DNA of 64,000 nt from Bacteroidota bacterium (lineage in GTDB: Bacteria; Bacteroidota; Bacteroidia; Chitinophagales; Chitinophagaceae). The position numbers and the translations under genes were made by a program. Positions 34,474-43,920 of this stretch are shown here, piece by piece. The notes beneath the pieces were generated by a model. The model worked only from the letters and a program-made list of their open reading frames with translations, had not been told where the DNA came from and ran no database searches. The stretch lies in the NCBI GenBank assembly GCA_023422835.1, contig JAFAGI010000012.1, positions 124,001 to 188,000 on the forward strand. The letters run 5' to 3'. How positions within the stretch are numbered: position 1 is the first letter of the stretch; each line of letters begins with the position of its first letter.

Positions 34474-36450
34474 ATGTCTCCTAAAAATTACGAAGAGCTA
34501 TTCTTTGTAGATACTTCAAAGAATGTGTGGAACTATTCCCTGTTTACAGAAGAAGATATCCGTAACTTCCAGCATGGAACGCATTATAGTTTATATAAAG
34601 TTTTTGGGAATAAATATATCAAAGTGCTCAACACCTACGGCACCTACTTCGCTGTATGGGCGCCTAACGCAAAATTCGTCAGTGTAAAAGGCAATTTTAA
34701 TGATTGGGACAATGACTCCCACCCGCTGAATGTAAGGCATGACGGCTCGGGCATCTGGGAAGGTTTTATACCCTACCTCAATACCGGTGAGGTGTATAAA
34801 TATTACATCATCGGCGCTAATGACCTGAATAAAGATAAAGGTGATCCGTTTGCCAACTATTGGGAAAGGAGGCCGCTGACAGCTTCTGTTACCTGGGACC
34901 TGCAATATAAATGGAAAGATAAGTCATGGATGAAAAACCGCGCCAGCCACAACAGCCTGGACGCGCCCATCTCTATTTACGAAGTGCACCTTGCCAGCTG
35001 GGCAAGGCCAGACAAATACAATGAAGAATCTTATCACACCTATGAGAAAATCACTCAACTGCTTGTACCCTATGTGAAAGTGATGGGCTTTACACATGTG
35101 GAGTTTATGCCTGTGATGGAGCATCCGTATGATGGCAGCTGGGGGTACCAGGGTACAGGTTTCTTTGCACCTACCAGCCGCTTCGGAGACCCGCAGAGCT
35201 TTATGCGTTTAATAGATGCTTTTCACAAAGAAAAAATAGGCGTGATCTTGGATTGGGTGCCTTCCCACTTTCCCTACGATGCGCATGGGCTTTATATGTT
35301 CGATGGTGAACATACGTATGAGTATGCCGATATGCGCAAAGGCTTTCACCCCGACTGGAACTCATATGTATTCAACTATTCGCGCAATGAAGTGAAATCT
35401 TTTTTGATCAGCAGTGCGCGCTTCTGGTTTGATGTATTTCATGTAGACGGACTCCGGGTAGACGCTGTAAGCTCCATACTCAAGCTCGATTACAGCCGCA
35501 AAGATGGCGAATGGGAGCCGAATGCCTACGGTGGCAACGGCAACATAGAAGCCATCGCCTTCATCAAAGACTTGAACCGCACTATCTACCGCGATTTTCC
35601 GGATGTGCAGATGATAGCGGAAGAATCCACCGATTGGCCGATGACCACCGCCCCTACCGACATCGGAGGCCTGGGCTTTGGCATGAAATGGATGATGGGA
35701 TGGATGCACGATACCATTAATTATTTTAAAAAAGACCCCTACTTCAGGCAATACATGCAAAACGATTTTACGTTTAGCATGATGTATTATTATGATGAGA
35801 ATTTTCTATTGCCACTGAGCCATGATGAAGTGGTGCATGGCAAAAGCCCGATGCTGTATAAGATGGCCGGCGATGAATGGCAACGTTTCGCTAACCTGCG
35901 CCTGCTGTACAGTTATATGTATACCCATCCCGGCGCAAAACTATTGTTTATGGGCAATGAGTTTGGCGCCACACAGGAATGGGATTATAAATCAGAATTG
36001 CAATGGGACCTGTTGTTCTGGCCTAGCCATATAGGCTTGAAAAAGTGCGTGCAGGACCTGAACAGTTTATTAAGAAAGGAGCCGGGGCTATATGCAAAAC
36101 AGTTTTCAAAACAAGGTTTTGAATGGGTAGACCTTAACCATCGGGCAGAATCTGTACTGGTGTTTAAAAGAAAAGGATTAAAGGCTGAAGATGACCTGCT
36201 GGTGATCTTAAATATGACGCCAGAACCGCGCTGGGACTGGATTGTTGAGACCTATGCTACACACAAATGGAAGGAAATATTCAACAGCGACAGTAAAGAA
36301 TACTGGGGGGCTGGTGATGTGTATAATGTAGACATTCATTATGAAATAATAGATAGAGAAAATAATATCTGTAAAATAAAAGTGCACCTGCCGCCATTGG
36401 GTGCAATCGTATTAAAACAAACAAATGAAAAAGCAACTGTGGATTTATAA
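34474..36450 (+). CDS. glgB: 1,4-alpha-glucan branching enzyme
   Basis: GH13 branching enzyme of glycogen metabolism (658 aa). The N-terminal CBM48 (about 50-150) contains FAVWAPNAKFVSVKGNFNDW. The barrel shows VMEHPYDGSWGYQGTGFFAP, GVILDWVPSHFP, the nucleophile region DGLRVDAVSSI, the acid/base E in MIAEESTDWP and LPLSHDEVVHGK. The C-terminal beta domain (about 560-658) ends IVLKQTNEKATVDL. Other glycogen genes are not adjacent. The last 26 bp overlap the start of the peptidyl-prolyl isomerase gene. Confidence 0.96.
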   Translation: MSPKNYEELFFVDTSKNVWNYSLFTEEDIRNFQHGTHYSLYKVFGNKYIKVLNTYGTYFAVWAPNAKFVSVKGNFNDWDNDSHPLNVRHDGSGIWEGFIPYLNTGEVYKYYIIGANDLNKDKGDPFANYWERRPLTASVTWDLQYKWKDKSWMKNRASHNSLDAPISIYEVHLASWARPDKYNEESYHTYEKITQLLVPYVKVMGFTHVEFMPVMEHPYDGSWGYQGTGFFAPTSRFGDPQSFMRLIDAFHKEKIGVILDWVPSHFPYDAHGLYMFDGEHTYEYADMRKGFHPDWNSYVFNYSRNEVKSFLISSARFWFDVFHVDGLRVDAVSSILKLDYSRKDGEWEPNAYGGNGNIEAIAFIKDLNRTIYRDFPDVQMIAEESTDWPMTTAPTDIGGLGFGMKWMMGWMHDTINYFKKDPYFRQYMQNDFTFSMMYYYDENFLLPLSHDEVVHGKSPMLYKMAGDEWQRFANLRLLYSYMYTHPGAKLLFMGNEFGATQEWDYKSELQWDLLFWPSHIGLKKCVQDLNSLLRKEPGLYAKQFSKQGFEWVDLNHRAESVLVFKRKGLKAEDDLLVILNMTPEPRWDWIVETYATHKWKEIFNSDSKEYWGAGDVYNVDIHYEIIDRENNICKIKVHLPPLGAIVLKQTNEKATVDL

Positions 36451-37027
36451 AATTTCATTATTCGTAGTTATTACTTTTTTACTTGCCTGCGGTGGCAGCA
36501 ATTCCGGAAACCCGGTTATTGAGATTAAAACTTCATTAGGCGCTGTATATGTGGAATTGTATCCTGAAAAAGCGCCGCAGACCTGTGCTGCATTCCTGAG
36601 CTATGTAGATGAAGGCATATTTGATAACAGCAGCTTCTACCGTGTATTGAATAAAGAAAACCAGCCTTCCGATGCTTCCAAATCTGAACTGATACAGGGA
36701 GGCATCTGGGAAAGCAATTCCGCTAAAGCTCAATCACTGGCCGGCATTCCGCATGAAGGCGCAAATATTACCGGCATACTGCATAAGCGCGGCACCATCT
36801 CTATGGCCAGGCAAGATACCGGCACAGCCACCTCTGAATTTTTCATCCTCGTTGATGACGATCCTGGCTATGATTATGGCGGCGATGCGAACCCCGACAA
36901 ACAGGGGTATGCAGCGTTCGGGAAAGTGATCAAAGGCATGAACGTGGTAAATAAAATTTACAACCAACCCTCCAACGGCCAACGCTTTCAAAGGCCTGTA
37001 CCGATTTATAAGATTAGGAGAAATTAG
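36425..37027 (+). CDS. Cyclophilin-type peptidyl-prolyl isomerase lipoprotein
   Basis: Envelope lipoprotein of 200 aa: signal sequence with lipobox FLLAC (Cys about 22), then a cyclophilin domain (about 32-198). Motifs: IEIKTSLGAVYVELYPEKAP, FYRVLN, ELIQGG, GTISMARQDTGTATSEFFILVDD (the core, here split as SMARQDTGTATSEFFI) and GYAAFGKVIKGMNVV. It catalyses cis-trans isomerisation of prolyl bonds in secreted proteins. It overlaps the glgB end by 26 bp in another frame, so translation may be coupled. Confidence 0.92.
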   Translation: MKKQLWIYKISLFVVITFLLACGGSNSGNPVIEIKTSLGAVYVELYPEKAPQTCAAFLSYVDEGIFDNSSFYRVLNKENQPSDASKSELIQGGIWESNSAKAQSLAGIPHEGANITGILHKRGTISMARQDTGTATSEFFILVDDDPGYDYGGDANPDKQGYAAFGKVIKGMNVVNKIYNQPSNGQRFQRPVPIYKIRRN

Positions 37028-37461
37028 GTTTCAGATCTTCCGCCTGTAATTTTATAAAAAATCATTAAAAGTTAGTGTCGACCACATCAGCGGTAAATTT
37101 AACGCGTATGACAATAAAATTTTTGCCATACTTTAAGCTCAATAATGCCGTTAATATTACCAGAAGAAGCTATTTCATGATAGCTAATTAAAAAATTTCT
37201 TAGGTAAAAAAACAGTGCCAAAGCAAAAGAAGTTAGTTTCATAACTTATTTCATTTTATATAAATTAAAAATTGATATTATAAAAAACAAATTATTTGGA
37301 TAATAAAAAGTAAGTTAAATTAAATAATCAATTTATTCAATATTTATATGTAATGCCGGTATTGATAGCTGTTGGTTTCATTATTGCATGCAGATAAAAG
37401 CAGTGCTATAAGCAACAAAAAGATGAAGATTAAGATTATGATGGAACAAAAATTTTTCCAC
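37028..37461. other. AT-rich intergenic region with no clear gene
   Basis: About 430 bp between the isomerase and the DUF3098 gene terminator. On the minus strand a 43-codon frame (about 37109-37240) begins MKLTSFALALFF like a signal peptide and then continues SSGNINGIIELKVW. In a neighbouring frame the text goes on YGKNFIVIRVKFTADVV. It could be a frameshifted small secreted protein gene, but I recognise no family. The remaining sequence is low-complexity A/T. Confidence 0.35.
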
Positions 37462-37487
37462 AAAAAAACCGCATCATCAATGCGGTT
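37462..37487 (-). terminator. Terminator downstream of the ftsX-DUF3098 pair
   Basis: AACCGCAT (37467-37474) pairs with ATGCGGTT (37480-37487). On the minus strand it is followed by seven T. It lies 26 bp after the DUF3098 stop. Confidence 0.85.
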
Positions 37488-37512
37488 AAGAATAATATTA
37501 TGTAGGGAAATC

Positions 37513-37791
37513 TTATCTTTTTTCTCTCCAGAAAATGCCTACGATCTCTATGGCAAAACCCAGCAGTATCACAATCGGCGCCAGGGTAATTCTCCTGAAA
37601 CCATATACCAGTTCGTTGTTAAACACATTAGGATCGGGGTTCTTGCCGCCGGACATCAGCAACATGCCAATGGCAATCACCACAAGCCCAGCTATCATGA
37701 TCCGTACATTCTGCCTTCCGAAAAGAGGCTGTAACGGCGAACGGTTTGCTTTAACTTTGGCTTCAGTAACGGGTTTTCTTGTTGTTGACAT
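37513..37791 (-). CDS. DUF3098 family membrane protein
   Basis: A 92-aa protein with a basic N-terminus and two hydrophobic helices (VRIMIAGLVVIAIGMLLMSGG, about 30-50; ITLAPIVILLGFAIEIVGIFW, about 68-88). The segment between them, GKNPDPNVFNNELVYGFRR, is characteristic of DUF3098. The longer frame starting at 37812 adds MLFKIIR; the ATG at 37791 (MSTTRKP) fits the family. It follows ftsX with a 23-bp gap, an arrangement conserved in Bacteroidota. Its function in division or the envelope is unproven. Confidence 0.88.
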   Translation of the reverse strand: MSTTRKPVTEAKVKANRSPLQPLFGRQNVRIMIAGLVVIAIGMLLMSGGKNPDPNVFNNELVYGFRRITLAPIVILLGFAIEIVGIFWREKR

Positions 37792-37814
37792 ACGTATGAT
37801 TTTAAACAGCAAAT

Positions 37815-38690
37815 TTAATATAAATTTTCAATTCTCGACTTCAGGTATTTTACCACGCTCCTGCTGGTGCTGATCCAAGAGATCATCACCCCCAAAATGA
37901 TGATGGCTGCATATAACGCAATGGTAAGGTTTCTGTCTTCAATCATTTTTAATTGGGGCAGCTGCCTGTATGCCCACTGAGTTATCAGGAATAGACCCAC
38001 GCACGCGATCACTGCGCTGATGAGGCCGTTGAGAATGGCTCGCGTAACCATAGGGCGTGTAATAAAGCTGCGTGTAGCGCCTACCATCTGCATGGTTTTT
38101 ATCAGGAAACGGTTGCTGTACATGGTAAGCCTGATGGTATTGTCAATACTTACCACAACAATCACAATAAGCACAATAGCGATCACCAGGAATATAAGCC
38201 CGAGCTGCGTAGCCTTTTCATTCACGGAAGAAACCAGCACCTGCGGGTACACCAGGTCGGTGATCTGTGTACTGAACCTTTCTTTAATGCCACTGCTGAT
38301 CATTTGCAGGCTGTCTTTATTTACATAGCGCTCTTTTGCACTGAAATCAATGCTTTCAGGAAGCGGGTTGTAGTCAAGTATCTGGTCCCATTCTTCATTA
38401 TTATCCCTGTTCCATATTTCCTTTGCCCTGGCTTTGTCTATATACACTACATCTTTGGCGTATGGCTGCGCCTTGATATAATTCATGATCAGATTAATGG
38501 AGTCTTTATTTTCAGTCTGAAGGTAGGCGCTTACACGAATATCTTCTTTCATCTTATTGCCCACTTGTTTCAGGTTCAGAAACAGCAGGCCCATTATTCC
38601 CAGTATCAGCAATACCAGCGAAATGCCTACAATGCTGAACAAAGCATTCATCCGCCGGCTCTTGGTCCTAGTTTTTATTTTTTCTTCCAT
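37815..38690 (-). CDS. ftsX: Cell division ABC-like permease FtsX
   Basis: Inner-membrane FtsX (291 aa), which with FtsE governs peptidoglycan hydrolases at the septum. A first helix (about 15-35, FSIVGISLVLLILGIMGLLF) is followed by a periplasmic domain (about 45-160, DIRVSAYLQTENKD, YAKDVVYIDKARA). The FtsX core then has three more helices (LIFLVIAIVLIVIVVVSI; LNGLISAVIACVGLFLI; IALYAAIIILGVMISWIS) and the typical MVGATRSFITRPMVTRA loop. ftsE is not adjacent here. Confidence 0.94.
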   Translation of the reverse strand: MEEKIKTRTKSRRMNALFSIVGISLVLLILGIMGLLFLNLKQVGNKMKEDIRVSAYLQTENKDSINLIMNYIKAQPYAKDVVYIDKARAKEIWNRDNNEEWDQILDYNPLPESIDFSAKERYVNKDSLQMISSGIKERFSTQITDLVYPQVLVSSVNEKATQLGLIFLVIAIVLIVIVVVSIDNTIRLTMYSNRFLIKTMQMVGATRSFITRPMVTRAILNGLISAVIACVGLFLITQWAYRQLPQLKMIEDRNLTIALYAAIIILGVMISWISTSRSVVKYLKSRIENLY

Positions 38691-38708
38691 AATACTACTT
38701 AATCAGGG

Positions 38709-38716
38709 CAAATTTA
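38709..38716 (-). promoter_or_regulatory. Putative -7 box of ftsX
   Basis: TAAATTTG on the minus strand, 18 nt before the ftsX ATG. It fits TAnnTTTG and lies in the divergent ftsX/leuS region. Confidence 0.5.
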
Positions 38717-38736
38717 ATGTTTACATCCCAATGACG

Positions 38737-38744
38737 TACATTTG
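38737..38744 (+). promoter_or_regulatory. Putative -7 box of leuS
   Basis: TACATTTG, 45 nt before the leuS ATG at 38790. It fits TAnnTTTG and is back to back with the ftsX box. Confidence 0.5.
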
Positions 38745-38789
38745 CTCATAAAATTTTTAATACCATATATTTAAAGTTTGTACAATAAA

Positions 38790-41675
38790 ATGGAATATAA
38801 TTTTCGTGAGATAGAAAAGAAGTGGCAACAAAAATGGATTGACACACAAGCTTATAAAGTTGATAACAACAGCGCTAAACCCAAGTATTATGTGCTGGAC
38901 ATGTTTCCTTACCCCAGCGGCGCAGGACTGCATGTGGGCCACCCGTTAGGATATATTGCCAGCGATATTTTTGCCCGCTATAAAAGACTGAAAGGCTACA
39001 ATGTATTGCATCCGATGGGTTACGATGCATTCGGCCTGCCGGCAGAACAATATGCCATTGAGCATGGCGTGCACCCTGCAGTGAGTACAGCCAACAACAT
39101 TACTACATTCGAAAAGCAACTGAACAATATAGGTTTTTGTTATGACTGGTCAAGAAAAGTAAATACCAGCGAACCCAGCTATTACAAGTGGACGCAATGG
39201 ATTTTCCTGCAACTGTTCAATAGCTGGTACAACAGGCTGGAAGATAAGGCACAACCAATCAGTGTACTTGAAAATATTTTCCGCACTGAGGGTAATAAAA
39301 GCCATGAATGCCCCGGCGACAGCGCTGTAAGCTTTACCGCCGAACAGTGGCAGAATTATGCTGAAAAAGAAAAAGCAGATATACTGATGCATTACCGCCT
39401 GTCTTATTGCGGCTATGGCGAAGTAAACTGGTGCGAAGCATTGGGCACCGTGCTGGCAAATGATGAAGTGGTGAATGGCGTTTCTGAAAGAGGCGGCCAT
39501 CCTGTGGAAAAGCGAAAGTTGCGCCAGTGGTACTTGCGCATTACCGAATATGCAGACAGGCTGCTGAAAGGACTGGAAACAGTGGACTTCAGCGATGCCA
39601 TGAAAGAAATGCAAACCAACTGGATTGGCAAAAGCTCGGGAGCGGAGATTGATTTCCTCATCGCCGGAAAGGATAGTTTCAAAGAACATTATAGCGACTC
39701 AGTTGAAAAAGTAGAAGGAGGCGCAATAGGGACAACCATCCTTTCCAATAGTTCTTTGCCAGGGGGTGAGTTCCTCAGTGTCTACACTACCCGACCGGAC
39801 ACCATTTTCGGCGTAGATTTTATGGTAATTGCTCCGGAGCATGAATTAGTGCAAAACATTACAACACCTCAGCAAAAAGAAGATGTAGAAAAATACATCA
39901 CCTACGTTAAAAGCCGCAGCGAGCGAGAGCGCATGGCTGAAAAGCGCATCACGGGCTGCTTTACCGGTGCTTATGCACAACATCCGTTTGATGCAACCAA
40001 GCAAATCCCTATCTATATTTCTGAATATGTTTTAGCCGGTTATGGCACGGGAGCCATCATGGCTGTGCCTTGCGGCGACGAGCGCGACCACAGGTTTGCC
40101 AGGCATTTTAATATTCCCATTACCAACATTATCGGCGATGCCTATGATGGGGAAAATGCCAACCCCGGCAAAGACGCTATACTGCAAAACAGCGGTTTTA
40201 TTACTGGCATGGCTATGCACGATGCCATAGAAATAGTGATTGATAAACTGGAAAAAATTGGCATCGGCAAAAGGAAAACCAACTACCGTATGCGTGATGC
40301 AGCTTTCAGCCGCCAGCGCTACTGGGGAGAGCCCTTCCCTATTCTCTGGCGCGACGGGATTGCATATCCTCTTGACGAAAAAGACCTTCCGCTGGAATTG
40401 CCTGTGGTAGACAGCTACGAGCCCGGCCCTTCAGGCGAAGGCCCGCTGGCAAATATGGACGACTGGAAACTGCAATACAATCAGGTTTGCGGCGGCGGAT
40501 CAGACAGGATGATACTGGAGACCAATACCATGCCCGGCTATGCCGGCTCTTCCTGGTATTTCCTGAGGTATATGGACCCGCACAACCAAGCCGAGTTTGC
40601 ATCAAAGCAGGCTACAGATTACTGGAACCAGGTTGATCTTTATATCGGTGGTACAGAGCATGCCGTAGGTCATTTGTTATACTCCCGCATGTGGATTAAG
40701 TTCTTGTACGACATCGGCAGGCTAAGCTTCGACGAACCTTTTAAAAAATTGCTTAACCAGGGCATGATACAAGGTTCCAGCCGTTTTGTATACAGGATCA
40801 GGGGTACTGAAAAGTTTGTTTCTGAAAACCTAAAAGATGCCTATGAAACCGATAAGATACATGTGGATGTGAACATGGTAGATGGTGTCGAGTTGGACAT
40901 AGAAGCATTTAAACAATGGAAAAACGGGGAGTATGCCAAAGCAGAATTTATCCTGGAAAATGGTAAGTACATCTGCGGTGTGGAAGTAGAGAAAATGTCT
41001 AAATCTAAATTTAACACCGTAAACCCCGATGACCTGGTTGAGCGTTTTGGCGCAGATACATTCCGCATGTACGAGATGTTCTTAGGCCCGGTAGAACAAA
41101 GCAAACCTTGGGATACCAAAGGCATCGAAGGTGTGCACCGCTTCCTGAAAAAGCTATGGAGATTATTTTACAAAGACGGCGGAGAAGCTGTCTGGACAAA
41201 TGACAGTCCTGCTGATATTGACCTGAAAATATTGCATAAAACCATACGGAAAATAGAAACTGATACAGAACGTTATTCTTTCAATACGGCAGTATCAGCT
41301 TTTATGGTTTGTGTAAATGAATTAACTGAAGCTAAATGCCATAAAAAAGCTATCCTGGAAAAGGTGCTGATCCTCCTCACACCTTATGCGCCACATATTG
41401 CAGAAGAACTATGGCACTCGCTGGGAAATGAAACTTCCGTCTTAGATGCTGCCTATCCTGTATTTGAAGAAAAATATATCCGCGAAACTGCCAAAGACTA
41501 TCCGGTAAGTATCAACGGCAAGGTGCGTACTAATATTGACATTTCTCTTGAAGCTTCACAGGAAGAAGTTGAAGCAATTGTTTTACAAAATGAAACCGTT
41601 CAAAAGTGGATGGAAGGCAAGCCTATGAAGAAGCTGATCTATGTAAAAGGTAAAATGATCAATGTGGTGATATAG
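38790..41675 (+). CDS. leuS: Leucyl-tRNA synthetase
   Basis: Class I aminoacyl-tRNA synthetase, 961 aa, charging tRNA-Leu. HIGH-type motif in PYPSGAGLHVGHPLGY, KMSKS in VEKMSKSKFNTVNPDD, the CP1 editing domain with the T-rich TTRPDTIFGVDFMVIAPEH, GYGTGAIMAVPCGDERD, and a WYFLRYMDPHN zinc/catalytic insert. The C-terminal anticodon domain includes TPYAPHIAEELWHSLG. The editing part contains an insert longer than in E. coli (862 aa), which is usual in Bacteroidota. The frame is open to TTG 38778, but the ATG at 38790 (MEYNFREIEKKW) is the family start. Confidence 0.97.
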   Translation: MEYNFREIEKKWQQKWIDTQAYKVDNNSAKPKYYVLDMFPYPSGAGLHVGHPLGYIASDIFARYKRLKGYNVLHPMGYDAFGLPAEQYAIEHGVHPAVSTANNITTFEKQLNNIGFCYDWSRKVNTSEPSYYKWTQWIFLQLFNSWYNRLEDKAQPISVLENIFRTEGNKSHECPGDSAVSFTAEQWQNYAEKEKADILMHYRLSYCGYGEVNWCEALGTVLANDEVVNGVSERGGHPVEKRKLRQWYLRITEYADRLLKGLETVDFSDAMKEMQTNWIGKSSGAEIDFLIAGKDSFKEHYSDSVEKVEGGAIGTTILSNSSLPGGEFLSVYTTRPDTIFGVDFMVIAPEHELVQNITTPQQKEDVEKYITYVKSRSERERMAEKRITGCFTGAYAQHPFDATKQIPIYISEYVLAGYGTGAIMAVPCGDERDHRFARHFNIPITNIIGDAYDGENANPGKDAILQNSGFITGMAMHDAIEIVIDKLEKIGIGKRKTNYRMRDAAFSRQRYWGEPFPILWRDGIAYPLDEKDLPLELPVVDSYEPGPSGEGPLANMDDWKLQYNQVCGGGSDRMILETNTMPGYAGSSWYFLRYMDPHNQAEFASKQATDYWNQVDLYIGGTEHAVGHLLYSRMWIKFLYDIGRLSFDEPFKKLLNQGMIQGSSRFVYRIRGTEKFVSENLKDAYETDKIHVDVNMVDGVELDIEAFKQWKNGEYAKAEFILENGKYICGVEVEKMSKSKFNTVNPDDLVERFGADTFRMYEMFLGPVEQSKPWDTKGIEGVHRFLKKLWRLFYKDGGEAVWTNDSPADIDLKILHKTIRKIETDTERYSFNTAVSAFMVCVNELTEAKCHKKAILEKVLILLTPYAPHIAEELWHSLGNETSVLDAAYPVFEEKYIRETAKDYPVSINGKVRTNIDISLEASQEEVEAIVLQNETVQKWMEGKPMKKLIYVKGKMINVVI

Positions 41676-41697
41676 TATCTTTTTTACTTTTTTAAAA

Positions 41698-41727
41698 AGC
41701 GGCGGAAATATGCCGCTGTTTTTTTTT
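41698..41727 (+). terminator. Rho-independent terminator of leuS
   Basis: AGCGGC (41698-41703) pairs with GCCGCT (41712-41717), then G and nine T. It lies 23 bp after the leuS stop. Confidence 0.88.
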
Positions 41728-42102
41728 ATGGTTTTGATTTTTTATTTACAATACAGCTATTTAAAAAGTAAGTAATGGTCTCTGGAAGAATGTACTTCTT
41801 ACCCTTTCAAACATACCGCTTTCATTTTTTTAAGTTCTTATCAGCAAACATATTTTGTAATTTGTTGTTACATCAATAGATGGCATTTTTGGGTCATTGT
41901 TCAGGAGCTGTATTTTTGGCCAAGGGTGAAGCGTACAAACAGGCTTGCCTTGGCAAGAACTGATGCCGGGTTTGTTTATGCAGGTTGGAGCAGTTTATTA
42001 TTATGCAAATACCTGGAACAAAGCATCAGCAGAAGTATTCTTGTAGGAAATCTCAAATGCTGAATAGCGTGGCGCAACAACTGAAATGATTAGCCGGAAA
42101 TA
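41728..42102. other. Intergenic region, nothing recognised
   Basis: About 375 bp between the leuS terminator and the convergent GH27 gene. Stop codons occur in all frames, and I see no repeat, RNA or gene fragment I can name. Confidence 0.5.
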
Positions 42103-43341
42103 CTATTTGCTTTTATACTGGAAAATATTGTAAGGCAATGATGTACCCGCAATTTTTAAAACTACCACGCCATGAGGCGCTACACTTTTGGTAAGCGTGC
42201 TGTCATAAGATCTTTTAAAAGTTTCTTTAGTCCATAAGTCTTTAGTGATATATCCTTTCGCAGGATTGATACCTACTGATTTTAGGTCAAAGCTGATATT
42301 TTTAGTTTCTTTTGTTCTGTTTAATAAGGCTACTGCTACTTCGCCGCTCATAGTTGATAGTAAAGGCTTGCCCCAAACTTCGAGGTTGCCGTAATCGATT
42401 AACCGGCGAGCCTGGTATACAAATGTGCTTTGGTTTAAGGCAATTATTTCGCGGTTGGTAATTATATCTTTTGTTTGCTGGGACATAGTAGTTAAATCAT
42501 TGCCAAGCAATAGCGGGGAATGCATCATGCACCACATAGAAAAGTGCGCTTTGTCTTCTTCATAAGTCATCCCTCTGCCCACCTGCAACATGTCCATATC
42601 GTTATAGTGCCCGTAAGAGCTGTATATCCATAAATCAGCGTTGATGTCAATGATGCTGACTATAGACTCAAATTTGTTATCTATATCCCCGGAAATTCTC
42701 CACGAGTCTGCTACATTCGTTACCCACTTCCCCGGAAATTGCCAGCGGCAAACATTATAAATTACAGAAGGCTTTATTTGCCTGGCCAGATTGCCTATTT
42801 GTGTATACCTTACCTCTTCGTCAAGTCCCATCCATTCTCCACCGCACCAGTCCACTTTTATAAAGTCAAAGTCCCATTCTTTGAGAAATAGATTCAGGTC
42901 CTGCTCATCATGCCCATATAATCCCATCCCGGATCCAATAGTATCTTTATCCCAATACGATGCACATGTGTTGGCCCCCGCATCGGAATAGATACCTGCT
43001 TTCAGGCCTTTGGCATGTATGTAGCGCGCCAAACTTTTCATACCTCCCGGAAATCTTTTTTTATGAAAAAGAATCTTTCCATTGATGTCTCTACCGCCAA
43101 AAAAGCCGTCATCAATATTAATAAACCTATATCCTGCTTCTGTCAATTTAAGATTTACCAAGGCGTCTGCCTGTGCTTTTACGATGTCTTCATCAATATG
43201 GGCCCTGTAATGATTCCAGCTTGCCCATCCCATTAAGGGTGTTTTTAATTCTTTTGAACGACTACCGGCTTGCCAGGTTTGTGCATTTACCGACAGGGTA
43301 AGAAGAAAAAAAATGAACAGAGAATAGCGTTTTATAGGCAT
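42103..43341 (-). CDS. GH27 alpha-galactosidase
   Basis: Secreted or periplasmic glycoside hydrolase family 27 enzyme (412 aa) that removes terminal alpha-galactosyl residues with retention. Signal peptide about 1-20 (ends SVNAQ). Barrel motifs: TPLMGWASWNHYR, YRFINIDDGFFGG, GLKAGIYSDAG, the nucleophile D164 in FIKVDWCGG, and the acid/base D219 in WRISGDIDNKF. A C-terminal beta domain (about 310-405) ends APHGVVVLKI. No SusC/SusD is adjacent, so it is a solitary degrading enzyme rather than part of a PUL. Confidence 0.94.
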   Translation of the reverse strand: MPIKRYSLFIFFLLTLSVNAQTWQAGSRSKELKTPLMGWASWNHYRAHIDEDIVKAQADALVNLKLTEAGYRFINIDDGFFGGRDINGKILFHKKRFPGGMKSLARYIHAKGLKAGIYSDAGANTCASYWDKDTIGSGMGLYGHDEQDLNLFLKEWDFDFIKVDWCGGEWMGLDEEVRYTQIGNLARQIKPSVIYNVCRWQFPGKWVTNVADSWRISGDIDNKFESIVSIIDINADLWIYSSYGHYNDMDMLQVGRGMTYEEDKAHFSMWCMMHSPLLLGNDLTTMSQQTKDIITNREIIALNQSTFVYQARRLIDYGNLEVWGKPLLSTMSGEVAVALLNRTKETKNISFDLKSVGINPAKGYITKDLWTKETFKRSYDSTLTKSVAPHGVVVLKIAGTSLPYNIFQYKSK

Positions 43342-43398
43342 GGTACAGTTATCTTAATGTACTTTTTATCTTAGTCATATTCATCACAAACTACCTGA

Positions 43399-43917
43399 TT
43401 ATTCCTTCTTTTTCAGTTTAGGTATCGCAGGCGGCTTAATGGTTTTTACACTGGATTGCCTGAACAGCAAAACACTGATGGAAATGCCTATTGCCAGCGT
43501 GAACAAAAGTGAAGCGGTAAGCACAAAATTATGCAGTGTATCATGCAACTCATTGGGGCTTTGGTTCAGGCCGGTCTCATCTGTAAGCCTGATAAGGCCA
43601 AGCATAGTACGGTAAGCATACAAACCCGGGATCATGGTGATGCATGCAGGCATCGTAAAAACTACGGGCGGCGTATGTGCCCTGTGTGCAAACACAATGC
43701 CCAGCAACCCAATAATAGCAGTACCACACATGGTAGAAGTAATTAGACCGAAATCAAATCCCTGGTGCAATAAAAAACGTATGCTGTGCCCCAGCCCGCC
43801 GAGCAAACCCGCTATCATCAACACTTTCCTAGGTGTATGAAACAGGCTGCCAAAGCCTATCGCCACCAAAAATGCGAATGCAAAATCTTTGAGCATCAAC
43901 AGTAAAATATTATCCAT
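43399..43917 (-). CDS. ThrE/YjjB-like exporter subunit (small)
   Basis: Integral membrane protein (172 aa) of the threonine/serine exporter C-terminal domain family. About four helices: FAFAFLVAIGFGSLFH, GLITSTMCGTAIIGLLGIVFA, FTMPACITMIPGLYAYRTMLG, and LTASLLFTLAIGISISVLLF. The signature PACITMIPGLYAYR is conserved. It starts 4 bp after the larger ThrE subunit gene ends. Such split pairs equal E. coli YjjP-YjjB, reported to export succinate; others export Thr/Ser. The substrate here is unknown. Confidence 0.88.
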   Translation of the reverse strand: MDNILLLMLKDFAFAFLVAIGFGSLFHTPRKVLMIAGLLGGLGHSIRFLLHQGFDFGLITSTMCGTAIIGLLGIVFAHRAHTPPVVFTMPACITMIPGLYAYRTMLGLIRLTDETGLNQSPNELHDTLHNFVLTASLLFTLAIGISISVLLFRQSSVKTIKPPAIPKLKKKE

Positions 43918-43920
43918 CTC

